Assembly (NCBI GenBank): GCA_905234185.1
Contig: CAJOGC010000001.1
Location: forward strand, 95,765 to 159,764
Length of the DNA stretch: 64,000 bases
Direction of reading: 5' to 3'
Origin: an uncultured Alphaproteobacteria bacterium
GTDB lineage: Bacteria > Pseudomonadota > Alphaproteobacteria > Rs-D84
Shown here: positions 44,189 to 54,064 of the stretch, in pieces
Layout: every line of letters begins with the position of its first letter
Position numbering within the stretch: position 1 is the stretch's first letter
Made by a program: the position numbers and the translations under genes
The notes under the pieces: generated by a model
Told to the model about the DNA's origin: nothing
Databases searched by the model: none
The model's input: only the letters and a program-made list of their open reading frames with translations

Positions 44189-44218
44189 AAAAGCACCGGC
44201 ATTTGCCGGTGTTTTTTA
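44189..44218. terminator. Bidirectional terminator between ychF and dnaG
   Basis: CACCGGC-ATT-TGCCGGTG with flanking A and T runs. Confidence 0.8.
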
Positions 44219-45841
44219 ATCATTTATTAATAATTCCAACTTTTCATTTGCGGTAGAAATATCACTATCTATTTTTTCAATTTGTGATTTTGCGCCCGCG
44301 TCCCCCGATAACATTAATTGGACAAGTTCTTTTTTATCAGATTGTAGTTTTTCAATATATTTATGTAATTTTAGTGACACGATATATTTTTCCGCCGATT
44401 TGACATCCAACACTAAATCATTTGATATTTCGGCGTCAAAATTAATATTCAATCCGGATAAAAATTCCCCGTATCTTTCAACAAGTTCCGGATATGTATT
44501 CACGATGTATACTAATGTTTTCTGGGTAATTTCATCAACGGACGGTAATTGTATTTGTGGTAATTTGTTATCTTTTTTATTCCATTTGTGCCATTGATTA
44601 AATTTTCGCGAATCATATTCGTTTTCAATTTCACGACGGAAATCAACATTAACGATTTTTTCAATTTGGCTTTTAAGGAATTTTTCCGCCATTGACCGGC
44701 CCCCCGGTGTCGATATTAAATAACTTTTGTTTGTTGTATCCCATAAAAAATCAATTAATCCAACCGATGAATCGATAATTTTTTTCATAGCATCCACACC
44801 ACCGGTTTTAAGGACTTCATCTGGGTCTTTACCGCCGGTCACAAACGCAAACTTAACATCGGAATTATCACGCAAAAATGGTAAAACAATACCACATGCG
44901 CGCACCGCGGCCTTTTGCCCAGCCGCATCGCCATCAAAACAAAAAGTTATATTACGGTTTGCTTTACATAAAATCGCAATATGATCTTCGGTCAATGCGG
45001 TGCCAAGTGGCGCAACAGTTTCTGGAAAACCATGATTTTGCATTTGAATTGCATCTATTTGCCCCTCGACTACAATACTGCGGTTTGCACGATGAATCGC
45101 TTCACGTGCAAAATTAAATCCAAATATAGTTTGTCGTTTGTGAAATAATTCAGTATCGGTTGTGTTTATATATTTTGGCTCCGACCCGTCCAACGAACGC
45201 CCAGAAAAGGCAACAATTTGATTATGTGCGTTAAAAATGGGAAACATTAATTTATCACGAAAGAAATCATATAACCCATAATCACCACGGCGCACCAGTC
45301 CAGTTGCAATTAACGCATCGGGTTTAACATTATTAAAAGTTCCGGAAATAATATTATTTTTTGGTGCATAACCAATGCGATATTTTTCAATCATATCATC
45401 GGTAAAACCGCGCTTTTTAATATATTCCAATGCGTGTGCACCGGACGGTTCAAATAATTTTTGCTGATAGATACTTGCCGCGCGATCCGTGATTTGAACA
45501 TATGATTCTTCGCGCGCCACCGCCGCCGGATCACGTGGTTTATATTCCGGCATGGGTAATCCGGCCATATCCGCTAATTCTTTGATAGCGGTTTTAAAAT
45601 CAACATTTTCAGATTTCATTGTAAACGAAATAATATCACCGTGTTCACCACATCCGAAACAATGGTAAAATCCCTTATCCTCGCTTACCGAAAAAGATGG
45701 TGTTTTTTCATTATGGAATGGACAACATCCCCAATAATTTTGTCCCTTTTTTGTTAATGGAACACGACGCGATATAACATCGACAATTGATAATCTTTGT
45801 CTTAATTCGTCGGTAAAGTTATTGTTATATGTTTTGTTCAT
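44216..45841 (-). CDS. dnaG: DNA primase
   Basis: A 541-residue bacterial primase. The N-terminal CHC2 zinc motif is CCPFHNEKTPSF...HCFGCGEHGD at about residues 38-67; the RNA-polymerase domain has the TOPRIM core VVEGQIDAI and FCFDGDAAGQ; YAPKNN and FSGRSLDGSEPKYIN are typical. The C-terminal helicase-binding part is short. Start overlaps the topA stop by four bases, so it is coupled to topA. It ends the mreC-mreD-mrdA-rodA-topA-dnaG unit. Confidence 0.94.
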   Translation of the reverse strand: MNKTYNNNFTDELRQRLSIVDVISRRVPLTKKGQNYWGCCPFHNEKTPSFSVSEDKGFYHCFGCGEHGDIISFTMKSENVDFKTAIKELADMAGLPMPEYKPRDPAAVAREESYVQITDRAASIYQQKLFEPSGAHALEYIKKRGFTDDMIEKYRIGYAPKNNIISGTFNNVKPDALIATGLVRRGDYGLYDFFRDKLMFPIFNAHNQIVAFSGRSLDGSEPKYINTTDTELFHKRQTIFGFNFAREAIHRANRSIVVEGQIDAIQMQNHGFPETVAPLGTALTEDHIAILCKANRNITFCFDGDAAGQKAAVRACGIVLPFLRDNSDVKFAFVTGGKDPDEVLKTGGVDAMKKIIDSSVGLIDFLWDTTNKSYLISTPGGRSMAEKFLKSQIEKIVNVDFRREIENEYDSRKFNQWHKWNKKDNKLPQIQLPSVDEITQKTLVYIVNTYPELVERYGEFLSGLNINFDAEISNDLVLDVKSAEKYIVSLKLHKYIEKLQSDKKELVQLMLSGDAGAKSQIEKIDSDISTANEKLELLIND

Positions 45842-48102
45842 TTTTGACGGTGGAAAAACTTCTTTGTGCTTGGTTTCTTGTTATTTATCAAATCAATCGC
45901 GGTTTCCAAATCAGGTTTATCTTTGACTGAAACATTGACGCGGTTAGATGATATATATGCACCATATCTCCCTGTTGGATAATAATATATTTCAGCATCG
46001 GTTGCTGGGTTTTTACCCAATTTTTCTGGTTCAGCCTTTTTAACTTCGCCGGACAATAATTCACGCGCAATATCAATTGTAATTGTTTCGGCGTTATATT
46101 TTTTAGCAGATACATTTTTACTGCCATCTGTCACATATGCACCATAACGACCGATTTTAAATGATATACCATCACCAAGTTCAACGGATGTTTGTTGTGG
46201 TTTTTGTTGTGTTGTATTTTCTGTGTTTACTGGTTCATCAACATCAGATAATTTTTTAGTGTAATTACATTTCGGATAATTTTCACAACCGATAAATGCA
46301 CCAAACTTGGATAATTTTATACCAAGTTTTCCAGAGCATTGCGGGCATTTATCATTACCATCAATGAACAAATGTTTATGCATAAATGAATTTATCTGAT
46401 CAATAATTTCGGTTGTTGTAATACCGCGTGCACCATCAATCATTGATTTTGTTGGGCCCCAGAAATCGTTCAATGCATCCAGTTTTTTTGTTTTACCATT
46501 TGATACATCATCCAGTGTATCTTCGGTTTTTGCGGTAAAATTAACATCGACCAATTCTGTGAAATATTTATCCAAATACGATGCAATAACCCACCCCCCC
46601 GATGTTGGATGGAACCGATGTTGTTTATCTTGTTCAACATAGTTTCTATCAACAATAGTCGACATAATCGTTGCATATGTTGATGGGCGGCCGATACCAA
46701 GTTCTTCCAATTTTTTCACCAATGATGCTTCGGTATAACGTGCCGGTGGTTGTGTAAAGTGCTGTTCTGGCAATAAAGATTTAACATCGATTTTATCGCC
46801 GACATTCATCTTGGGTAATTTATTTTCATCTTGTTCATCGTCATCATCACGCGTTTCAATATATACACGCATAAAACCATCAAATGTTCGTGTTGTTCCA
46901 ACCGCATGAAAAGTTGCAACATTGTTATCTGTTTTTATATCAACGGCAACAGAATCAAATTCAGCATTTGTCATTTGGCACGCAATAGTCCGTTTCCAAA
47001 TTAAATCATATAATTTTGCTTCGTCCCCGGTAAGATTTTTTTCACTATTATCAAAATGTGTTGGACGGATTGCTTCATGTGCTTCCTGGGCATTTTTTGA
47101 TTTTGTGATATATATATTCGGTGTTTTTGGCACAAATTTATCACCATAATTTTCCGCGATATATGCACGAATTTCACGCACAGCGTCATCGGATAAATTT
47201 GTTGCATCTGTACGCATATATGTTATTAAACCAGATTCGTATAACTTTTGTGCGGTGGACATTGTGCGTTTTGATGAGAAAGATAATTTACGCGATGCTT
47301 CTTGTTGAAGTGTACTTGTGGTAAAGGGTGCATATGACCGCCGTGTTGTTTTTTTTCGTTCAATATTTTCAATATGTGCCGGTATCACCGGTTCGCCTAT
47401 TTGCGATACAATATCATCAACGGTTGATTTATTTTCAATGGTCATTTTTTCGATTTTTTTACCGTTAAAAGAAATCAACGATGATTTAAACGATGATTTA
47501 TTTATTTCACAATTGGCGTCTAATGACCAATATTCAACAGGCTTGAAATCTTCTATTTCGCGTTCACGGTCGACGACTAATTTAACCGCAACACTTTGTA
47601 CGCGTCCAGCCGATTTACCAAGATTACGACGCCACAATAACGGCGAAATACCAAACCCAATAAGGTAATCTAATGCGCGACGAACCATATATGCATCAAC
47701 CAAATTGTCGTCTATTTCGCGCGGATTTTCAATTGCCGCCAAAACCGCTTTTTTAGTAATTTCATGGAATGCGACGCGATACACTTTTTTACCAGTCAAT
47801 AATTTTTTGGATTTTAATATATCCAAAATATGCCATGCAATCGCTTCGCCTTCGCGGTCAGGATCGGATGCAAGATATACCGCATCAGCCTTGGCCAGCG
47901 CATCGGTAATCAGTTTCAATTGCTTTTCTTTACCAGGCATGATTTGCCAACGCATTTTAAAATTATGTTCGGTATCAACACTGCCGTCTTCAGGGACTAA
48001 ATCACGAACATGGCCAACAGACGCGATAACACGCCACCCGGACCCCAGGTATTTTTCAATGGTTTTTGCTTTTGATGGTGATTCAACGATAAGTAAATTC
48101 AT
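45838..48102 (-). CDS. topA: DNA topoisomerase I
   Basis: A 754-residue type IA topoisomerase. TOPRIM motifs LLIVESPSKAKTIEKYLG (core ESPSKAKT) and DPDREGEAIAWH are at the N-terminus; the catalytic tyrosine lies in GLITYMRTDAT; a zinc ribbon CPQCSGKLG...CENYPKCNYTK is near residue 600, followed by two RYGAYV-type repeats, DGISFKIGRYGAYVTDGS and EIYYYPTGRYGAYISSN. Length is shorter than E. coli TopA (865) because fewer zinc ribbons are present. Start follows rodA by three bases. Confidence 0.94.
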   Translation of the reverse strand: MNLLIVESPSKAKTIEKYLGSGWRVIASVGHVRDLVPEDGSVDTEHNFKMRWQIMPGKEKQLKLITDALAKADAVYLASDPDREGEAIAWHILDILKSKKLLTGKKVYRVAFHEITKKAVLAAIENPREIDDNLVDAYMVRRALDYLIGFGISPLLWRRNLGKSAGRVQSVAVKLVVDREREIEDFKPVEYWSLDANCEINKSSFKSSLISFNGKKIEKMTIENKSTVDDIVSQIGEPVIPAHIENIERKKTTRRSYAPFTTSTLQQEASRKLSFSSKRTMSTAQKLYESGLITYMRTDATNLSDDAVREIRAYIAENYGDKFVPKTPNIYITKSKNAQEAHEAIRPTHFDNSEKNLTGDEAKLYDLIWKRTIACQMTNAEFDSVAVDIKTDNNVATFHAVGTTRTFDGFMRVYIETRDDDDEQDENKLPKMNVGDKIDVKSLLPEQHFTQPPARYTEASLVKKLEELGIGRPSTYATIMSTIVDRNYVEQDKQHRFHPTSGGWVIASYLDKYFTELVDVNFTAKTEDTLDDVSNGKTKKLDALNDFWGPTKSMIDGARGITTTEIIDQINSFMHKHLFIDGNDKCPQCSGKLGIKLSKFGAFIGCENYPKCNYTKKLSDVDEPVNTENTTQQKPQQTSVELGDGISFKIGRYGAYVTDGSKNVSAKKYNAETITIDIARELLSGEVKKAEPEKLGKNPATDAEIYYYPTGRYGAYISSNRVNVSVKDKPDLETAIDLINNKKPSTKKFFHRQK

Positions 48103-48105
48103 TTT

Positions 48106-49254
48106 TCAACTTCCCCTTGCAGATAATTGTTGGTCTTTGTGTATATGTGCGTTTTGTGCCAAACCGAATCCGAACATTAGCGATAACAAACTGCTGCCAC
48201 CAAAAGACATTAATGGCAATGGTACCCCAACGGTAGGCATTAATCCCAAGACCATAGAGATATTTATAAAGTAATAAATGAAAAAGTTCAACATAAAACC
48301 AAAACACATTAATTGCCCGAACCGATTTCGACATGTTTTTGCGCACCAGAATAAAATCATTATTATCCATGTGTATATTCCCAAAAGTATAAATGCCCCC
48401 AAAAATCCGAATTCTTCGCCCAGCATTGTATAGATAAAATCAGTCTGTTTTTCGGGTAAAAACGATTGTTGTGATTGGGAACCATGCATATACCCCTGGC
48501 CCAGGAATCCGCCACTGCCGAATGCTATTTTTGCCTGATTTATCTGGTATCCGACACCGCGTGCATCATGATCTGGATTAATAAAAGTTATAATACGGTC
48601 GCGTTGATAGTCATGCATGCCACCATACCATACAACAGGTGCCGCTAATATTCCCAAAATAATGGCGATAATAAACCATTTTTTCGGGGCACCAACAATA
48701 TAAAATATTCCAACTGTAATAAGCCCCAAAGATAACGCAGTTCCTAAATCAGGTTGTGCGACAATTAATCCAAACGGCATAAACAACATAAGTATCGGAA
48801 TAATATAGTTTTTTATCTGTGTTAATTCTAACGAATTCATCCATGCGAAATAACGCGCCAGTGCCATAACAAGGGCTATTTTTATAAATTCAGATGGTTG
48901 GACATTCATAAATCCCAGGTTAAGCCATCTTTGCGCCCCCATACCGGTATGCCCAACAAAAGTGACCAAAATAATCATTAATAAAGCAACGGCATAAATA
49001 AGATATGCAGATTTAATCCATAATTTAATATTGGAAAACGATGCTATAAAAAATACAACGAACCCCAGCGACATTTTCAACAATTGTGGAAATGCAAATG
49101 GTTGCCATGAACCATGCCCAGCAGAATATAAAACAACCACAGAAATAGCCAAAACAATGCACATAGGTGTGAAAAGTGCCCATGAAAAACGGGACATCTT
49201 TTCGGACAGACGCATCATATTAGCATTAGAAACACGGGTTTGTTGTCTTTGCAT
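48106..49254 (-). CDS. rodA: RodA/MrdB, SEDS peptidoglycan glycosyltransferase
   Basis: A 382-residue SEDS polymerase with about ten membrane helices that polymerises lipid II during side-wall growth in the elongasome. AQRWLNLGFMNVQPSEFIKIALVMALARYF (core QPSEFIK) is the SEDS active-site region, with QPDLGTALSL and a periplasmic loop before HDYQRDRIITFINPDHDARGVGYQINQAKIAFGSGGFLGQGY (core GSGGFLGQGY). It is paired with MrdA (PBP2), 1 bp after it, as in the standard mrdA-rodA pair. Confidence 0.94.
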   Translation of the reverse strand: MQRQQTRVSNANMMRLSEKMSRFSWALFTPMCIVLAISVVVLYSAGHGSWQPFAFPQLLKMSLGFVVFFIASFSNIKLWIKSAYLIYAVALLMIILVTFVGHTGMGAQRWLNLGFMNVQPSEFIKIALVMALARYFAWMNSLELTQIKNYIIPILMLFMPFGLIVAQPDLGTALSLGLITVGIFYIVGAPKKWFIIAIILGILAAPVVWYGGMHDYQRDRIITFINPDHDARGVGYQINQAKIAFGSGGFLGQGYMHGSQSQQSFLPEKQTDFIYTMLGEEFGFLGAFILLGIYTWIIMILFWCAKTCRNRFGQLMCFGFMLNFFIYYFINISMVLGLMPTVGVPLPLMSFGGSSLLSLMFGFGLAQNAHIHKDQQLSARGS

Positions 49255-49255
49255 T

Positions 49256-51031
49256 TTATACCCCAGATTTCAATAATTCTTTCATTACAGTGGCAACTGT
49301 TCTTGCCGCCGGTCCAGAACCACCGGAATGTTCCGTGATAACGCATACGACATATTTTGGATTATCTGTGGGGGCATATCCCACAAACAGACCATGATTT
49401 CGCATATTCCATTGTAATTGTTCATTTGTTAAAACACCGCGCTGACGTTCTGCTTTTGAAATACTGCGCACCTGGGATGTTCCGGTTTTTCCGCCCATTC
49501 GTGCGCCATTAACATTTATTGCACTGCCCGCGGCGGTTCCACCAGGTTTAGTGACCTCTTCCAGTCCGTCCAGAACATATTTTATATTTTTTTCTTTTAG
49601 ATTAAGATTTGCAAATCTTGGTGTTTTATATGACATAATAAGACGCGGTTTTACAATACGATTAGAAACAACACGTGATAACATAGTCGCCAGTTGCAAA
49701 CAGTTCACAAGAATAAAACCTTGGCCTATGCCGGAAATTACGGTATCGCCATTAACCCATTGGGTTCCAATATTTTTTTCTTTCCATTTTTTATCTGGAA
49801 TAATGCCCGGCATTTCGCGCGCCAAAATATCACCCATATATTTTTCTGTAAACCCAAGTTTAATTGCCATGCGTTTAATAGCATCTATACCTATTTTCAA
49901 TGCTAACTGATAAAAATATATATCACAAGAATGTTTCAATGCCTTGCTAAGATCTACATAGCCATGACCGTGGTGTTCCCAACAATGATATCTGCGATCG
50001 CCATAATCCCAATGTCCCGGACAAAATACAGTTTGTTTCGGGGATATTGCACCAGATTCTAACGCGGCCAATGCAACAACAATTTTGAATGTAGAACCGG
50101 GTGGATATAAACCTTCGACTGTTTTATTCATAAACGGTTTTGCGACATCTTCGCGCAGTGACGCGATATATTCGTCACCATCATCAGATGTAAATTGATT
50201 TGGATCAAACCCAGGTGTTGAAACCATTGCCAAAATGTCGCCGGTTTTTACATCCATTGCAATTCCACATCCAGAACGATGTGTTGTTAATGCATCGTAC
50301 ATGATTCGTTGTGCACCATCATGAATTGTTGTTTGTAAATCAACCCCAGGAACGGGTTCTGTAAATTGTGATTTATCTTCGCCTGTGATTCGTCCAATTG
50401 CGTTGGTAATCATCACCGTTTGGCCAGGTGTACCGGCTAAATCGTTATTATATCTTTTTTCCAATCCAGTAATTCCGGTTGTATAAAATGGGGCGGTCGC
50501 GATAGGTTTTAATGGTTCACCAACATAACCGAAAAATTGTGATCCCGCTGGTCCCATTTCATATAATCGGGCATAACCACTGGCCACGCGCAACCCCGGC
50601 AAATTTTTGGCCTGGATTCGTGCTAATTCATTCCAATCTGTATTCTGACTTACCAGCACCGGTTGAAAAGCCGGTTGTTTTGCGATTTTTTCGCGAATTT
50701 TATCGATTCTTTTTTCGCGCAGTTTCAATTCGCGTGCGACAATATTAACTAACTCGTCTACATTTTCTGATTCTTCGGGAACGATGTATATGCGATAAAT
50801 AGGTGTATCGCGCGATATTGGAACCCCATCGCGTGATAGTATACGACCGCGTTGAGGCATATTTATTTGTATTCTAAAAGAATTATTTTCGCTTTGTTTA
50901 AGATATGATTTGTGATTGAAAATCTGCATTTGCACCATTCTTAAAATTAAAAATGATGTTAAAATGGCCCCGCCCGTTAAAAACAGTGCGCTGCGACGGT
51001 CAAAAAGATTTGCAACTTCTTTATCTATCAT
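49256..51031 (-). CDS. mrdA: MrdA, penicillin-binding protein 2
   Basis: A 591-residue class B PBP, the transpeptidase of the elongasome. N-terminal anchor at about residues 15-36, a pedestal domain, and the transpeptidase domain with Ser313-TFK (SxxK), the SCD triad after YVDLSKALKHSCDIYF (SxN position reads SCD, as in MrdA) and GGKTGTSQV (KTG). The pair mrdA-rodA is with mreC and mreD upstream. Start overlaps the mreD stop by 11 bases. Confidence 0.94.
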   Translation of the reverse strand: MIDKEVANLFDRRSALFLTGGAILTSFLILRMVQMQIFNHKSYLKQSENNSFRIQINMPQRGRILSRDGVPISRDTPIYRIYIVPEESENVDELVNIVARELKLREKRIDKIREKIAKQPAFQPVLVSQNTDWNELARIQAKNLPGLRVASGYARLYEMGPAGSQFFGYVGEPLKPIATAPFYTTGITGLEKRYNNDLAGTPGQTVMITNAIGRITGEDKSQFTEPVPGVDLQTTIHDGAQRIMYDALTTHRSGCGIAMDVKTGDILAMVSTPGFDPNQFTSDDGDEYIASLREDVAKPFMNKTVEGLYPPGSTFKIVVALAALESGAISPKQTVFCPGHWDYGDRRYHCWEHHGHGYVDLSKALKHSCDIYFYQLALKIGIDAIKRMAIKLGFTEKYMGDILAREMPGIIPDKKWKEKNIGTQWVNGDTVISGIGQGFILVNCLQLATMLSRVVSNRIVKPRLIMSYKTPRFANLNLKEKNIKYVLDGLEEVTKPGGTAAGSAINVNGARMGGKTGTSQVRSISKAERQRGVLTNEQLQWNMRNHGLFVGYAPTDNPKYVVCVITEHSGGSGPAARTVATVMKELLKSGV

Positions 51032-51479
51032 TTCTGACCGTTCTTATAAGGTTGGTTATTGGTAAATATAATGTCACCGTCCATAAAAATGTCCAAATCA
51101 TGCGTCCAAGTACGGTCCAATTCAGATATGCTATTTCGGATAAAAATATTCCGACACCAATAAATATCATAAATATATCAATTGCATTATAGTCCAGATC
51201 ACACAAATCAACGAAAATCTGAAAACCATTAATCGCATAGCACAGACAATAAATCGCCGTCCAATAACAAAGCGATGAAAGATTATAATCAATCAAAAAA
51301 CAAAATATTAGTCCAAATGGCATAAACCACGGAATTGGTCGTATAAACGTACAAAAAAATATAGGAATTAATGCCAATATACCACCGGGGTTCCAAAAAG
51401 GCATAGCAAGACGCCATAAAAATATAACCGTTATAAACGGAAATATGGCGCGTAAAAAAGATATTACTTTTTCATTCAT
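51021..51479 (-). CDS. mreD: MreD, rod-shape-determining membrane protein
   Basis: A 152-residue protein with about five membrane helices and the small polar loops typical of MreD; weakly conserved as the family is, but its place between mreC and mrdA makes the call safe. Start overlaps the mreC stop by four bases (ATGA). It stabilises MreB-MreC in the elongasome. mreB itself is not next to it. Confidence 0.8.
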   Translation of the reverse strand: MNEKVISFLRAIFPFITVIFLWRLAMPFWNPGGILALIPIFFCTFIRPIPWFMPFGLIFCFLIDYNLSSLCYWTAIYCLCYAINGFQIFVDLCDLDYNAIDIFMIFIGVGIFLSEIAYLNWTVLGRMIWTFLWTVTLYLPITNLIRTVRNDR

Positions 51480-52297
51480 TTATAATTCGTATCTGTATCA
51501 AACCGTAAAACAATCACACTGGATAACCGCCCAGGTTGTAATACATCGACATCGTCTTGGTTTTTCATTTGTCCGACATATATTCCGGCCGGTAAAACAC
51601 CGCTTATATTACTTGTAATTAACTGTAAACCGGCCGCCGCGCGAAATTGCGGATCACTGAAAAATCCGATTGTCGGCGTTGTAGATCCATTCCCGGTTAA
51701 AAAACCATATACTTCATATCCAGCAATTCGGACCGCAATATTAGTGTCTGTATCGGTGACCGACCGAACGCGTGCGAAACCATCGCCGGTATCTATAATC
51801 ACACCTGCAAATTGATATGATGGCGATACAACAACCATTCCAGGCACAATTCCATCACCCGTTCCGCGATTTATCAAGAAAGTATTATGATGTAATGATC
51901 GATTGTCATGAATAACATCCGCGATTATGGTTTTTTGTGGGATATTTCGTATTACACCTATTTCTTGTTCCATTTTTTTGTTTTCGGCAATTGCTATATC
52001 ACAAATATTTTTATTGGCCAATGCTTCGTCCAGACGAACGCGCAATTCTTCGTTTTTGGACCGCAATGTTGACAGTTCATAAATATTTTCCACGGTATTT
52101 CCAACAACGCGCACAGGCCAAGTAATAATATCACCAACAACATTTGCAATCGGTAATATAACATGTGCCAATCCGTTCATAATGCGATAATCTGGCTTTG
52201 CAATCATAATATATATGAATAATACCGGTAAAACCATGGCCGCCGCCGCGGACCGTATCAAAGCCATGATTTTAGAAGATGCGGATTTTTCTATCAT
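51476..52297 (-). CDS. mreC: MreC, rod-shape-determining protein
   Basis: A 273-residue bitopic periplasmic protein: membrane helix at about residues 17-36, a coiled-coil segment (STLRSKNEELRVRLDEALANKN, core NEELRVRLDEAL) and the two beta-barrel-like domains with VVSPSYQFAGVIIDTGDGFARVRSVTDTDTNIAVRI (core GDGFARVRSVTDTD). It scaffolds PBP2 activation. The start at 52297 (MIEKSASSKIMALIRS) is chosen; the longer frame to 52396 has a hydrophobic extension with no ribosome site. First gene of a six-gene operon ending in dnaG. Confidence 0.87.
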   Translation of the reverse strand: MIEKSASSKIMALIRSAAAAMVLPVLFIYIMIAKPDYRIMNGLAHVILPIANVVGDIITWPVRVVGNTVENIYELSTLRSKNEELRVRLDEALANKNICDIAIAENKKMEQEIGVIRNIPQKTIIADVIHDNRSLHHNTFLINRGTGDGIVPGMVVVSPSYQFAGVIIDTGDGFARVRSVTDTDTNIAVRIAGYEVYGFLTGNGSTTPTIGFFSDPQFRAAAGLQLITSNISGVLPAGIYVGQMKNQDDVDVLQPGRLSSVIVLRFDTDTNYK

Positions 52298-52433
52298 CGG
52301 GTCCAGTGTAAACACTAAAAAACGAACATTCAATAAAAACTTGATTTTCTGAATAATTATGTCAGAATACAGCCAGTTAAGTGTCCAAAGTGGCAATTGG
52401 CTGCCACCAGGATAGATAAAAAAAGAGGTTAAA

Positions 52434-52637
52434 ATGCCAAAATTAAAGACAAAGTCGTACTTGAAAAAGCGCGCATCTATGACTGCAACTGGAAAAATCC
52501 GTGTTGCCAGAAATGCTCACAAGAAATTACTGCGTCACAAATCGAAACGCGCCAATAACGCCGGGTCAAAGGCACAGTATTTGAACGAAAACATGGTCGG
52601 TCAGGCGAAAATCTTGGCCCCGTATGGTTTGAAATAA
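52434..52637 (+). CDS. rpmI: Ribosomal protein bL35
   Basis: A 67-residue basic protein: MPKLKTKSYLKKRASMTATGKI is diagnostic of bL35. AGAGG precedes the ATG. A small hairpin, GTGGCA/TGCCAC (52390-52407), lies in the leader; in some bacteria a leader structure binds L20 for autogenous control, and infC is not upstream as it usually is. rplT follows after 16 bases. Confidence 0.95.
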   Translation: MPKLKTKSYLKKRASMTATGKIRVARNAHKKLLRHKSKRANNAGSKAQYLNENMVGQAKILAPYGLK

Positions 52638-52653
52638 GTAAAGGTGGCAAATT

Positions 52654-53022
52654 ATGGCAAGAGTAAAACGCGGAACAACCGTTCGTCAGAAACATAATAA
52701 AATCTTAGCACGTGCCAAGGGATACCTGGGCCGTCACAGTACAACATATCGTGCCGCCCGTGAAAAAACGGAAAAGGCGGGTCAATATGCATATCGCGAT
52801 CGTCGTGTCAAAAAACGCGAATTTCGTGGTTTGTGGATTGTCCGTATTAACGCCGCGGTGCGTAATCATGGACTTACATACAGCCAATTTATGAACGGCC
52901 TTAAAAAAGCTGGCATTGCCCTGGACCGCAAGGTTTTGGCCCAAATGGCATACGAAGGTGATGCAAATTTCATCAAATTGGTTGATACAGCAAAACGATT
53001 TAGCGCAGGGGAATCTAAATAA
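52654..53022 (+). CDS. rplT: Ribosomal protein bL20
   Basis: A 122-residue assembly-initiating protein of the large subunit. [51 protein letters not shown] is characteristic, recognised by KILARAKGY and [17 protein letters not shown], and the C-terminal domain is intact. Co-transcribed with rpmI. A terminator follows before pheS. Confidence 0.96.
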   Translation: MARVKRGTTVRQKHNKILARAKGYLGRHSTTYRAAREKTEKAGQYAYRDRRVKKREFRGLWIVRINAAVRNHGLTYSQFMNGLKKAGIALDRKVLAQMAYEGDANFIKLVDTAKRFSAGESK

Positions 53023-53053
53023 ACCCTTGGCGGAGCTGTTTTGTTTTGTAATA

Positions 53054-53083
53054 ATAAGACCGTCAAGTGACGGTCTTTTATAT
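53054..53083 (+). terminator. Terminator between rplT and pheS
   Basis: AAGACCGTC-AAGT-GACGGTCTT then TTATATTT. In enterobacteria an attenuator occupies the same place before pheST; here no leader peptide is evident, so it may be a simple partial terminator. Confidence 0.65.
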
Positions 53084-53101
53084 TTATAGAAAGGTAGAAT
53101 T

Positions 53102-54049
53102 ATGCAGGAACAAATAAAAAACATTAACACACTGGAAGAACTTCAGGCCTTATACACCGCGACTTTCGGTAAAAATGGTACGATGACGGCGCGTCTTAAA
53201 CAGATGCGCGACATGGATAATGATGCACGCGCAGCGTTAAATCGTGAAAACACCGAATTGCGCGAATTATTCCGTGTGCGCCAAGCGGAAATTGAAAATG
53301 CGGTTATGATGGCGGCGTTAAAATCTGAGAAATTGGACCCGTCGCTTAATCCTATGCCGGAAAATCGTGGAACTTTGCATCCTGTGACACAATCGTTGCG
53401 CGAAATATCGGCAATTTTAGAATCTTTCGGTTATTCTTTGCGAACCGGCCCAGAAATAGAAGATGATTGGCATAACTTTACCGCACTTAACACACCGGCG
53501 CATCACCCGGCGCGTGATATGCAGGATACATTCTTTTTGCCAAATGGCAATGTTTTACGAACCCAGACATCTGCGATTCAGATTCGGTCCATGGAACGCG
53601 ATGGTGTGCCGATTAAGATTTTTGGAATCGGTTCCACATATCGTAAAGAAATGGACGCAACGCATGCACCACAATTCCGCCAGATAGAAGGTTTGTATGT
53701 TGATAAAAACATCACAATGTCAGATTTAATTGGCGATATTCGTGCATTTTTGTCGGCATTTTTTGAAATGGAAAATGTAGAATTGCGTATTCGTCCATCT
53801 TATTTCCCTTTTACCGACCCAAGTATAGAGGTTGATATGAAATGGCATGGGGATAAGTGGTTGGAAATTATGGGGGCTGGAATGGTTCATCCAAATGTAT
53901 TGCGTAATTGCAATATTGATCCGGATAAATATCAAGGTTTTGCATTTGGTTTCGGTTGGGATAGGTTAGCGATGTTGAAATACGGCCTTAATGATATTCG
54001 TGAATTTTCGGCGTCTGATGTGCGCTGGTTGAAAAATAGTGGTTTTTAA
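53102..54049 (+). CDS. pheS: Phenylalanyl-tRNA synthetase alpha subunit
   Basis: A 315-residue class II catalytic subunit. The N-terminal coiled-coil arm is shorter than usual (E. coli PheS 327). Motif 2 STYRKEMDATHAPQFRQIEGL (core DATHAPQFRQIEG), motif 3 GFAFGFGWDRLAMLKYG and GPEIEDDWHNFTALNTPAHHPARDMQDTFFL (core ALNTPAHHPARD) are complete. It pairs with pheT, 15 bases downstream, to form the alpha2-beta2 enzyme. AAAGG precedes the ATG. Confidence 0.95.
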   Translation: MQEQIKNINTLEELQALYTATFGKNGTMTARLKQMRDMDNDARAALNRENTELRELFRVRQAEIENAVMMAALKSEKLDPSLNPMPENRGTLHPVTQSLREISAILESFGYSLRTGPEIEDDWHNFTALNTPAHHPARDMQDTFFLPNGNVLRTQTSAIQIRSMERDGVPIKIFGIGSTYRKEMDATHAPQFRQIEGLYVDKNITMSDLIGDIRAFLSAFFEMENVELRIRPSYFPFTDPSIEVDMKWHGDKWLEIMGAGMVHPNVLRNCNIDPDKYQGFAFGFGWDRLAMLKYGLNDIREFSASDVRWLKNSGF

Positions 54050-54064
54050 TACGGGGGTATAAAT

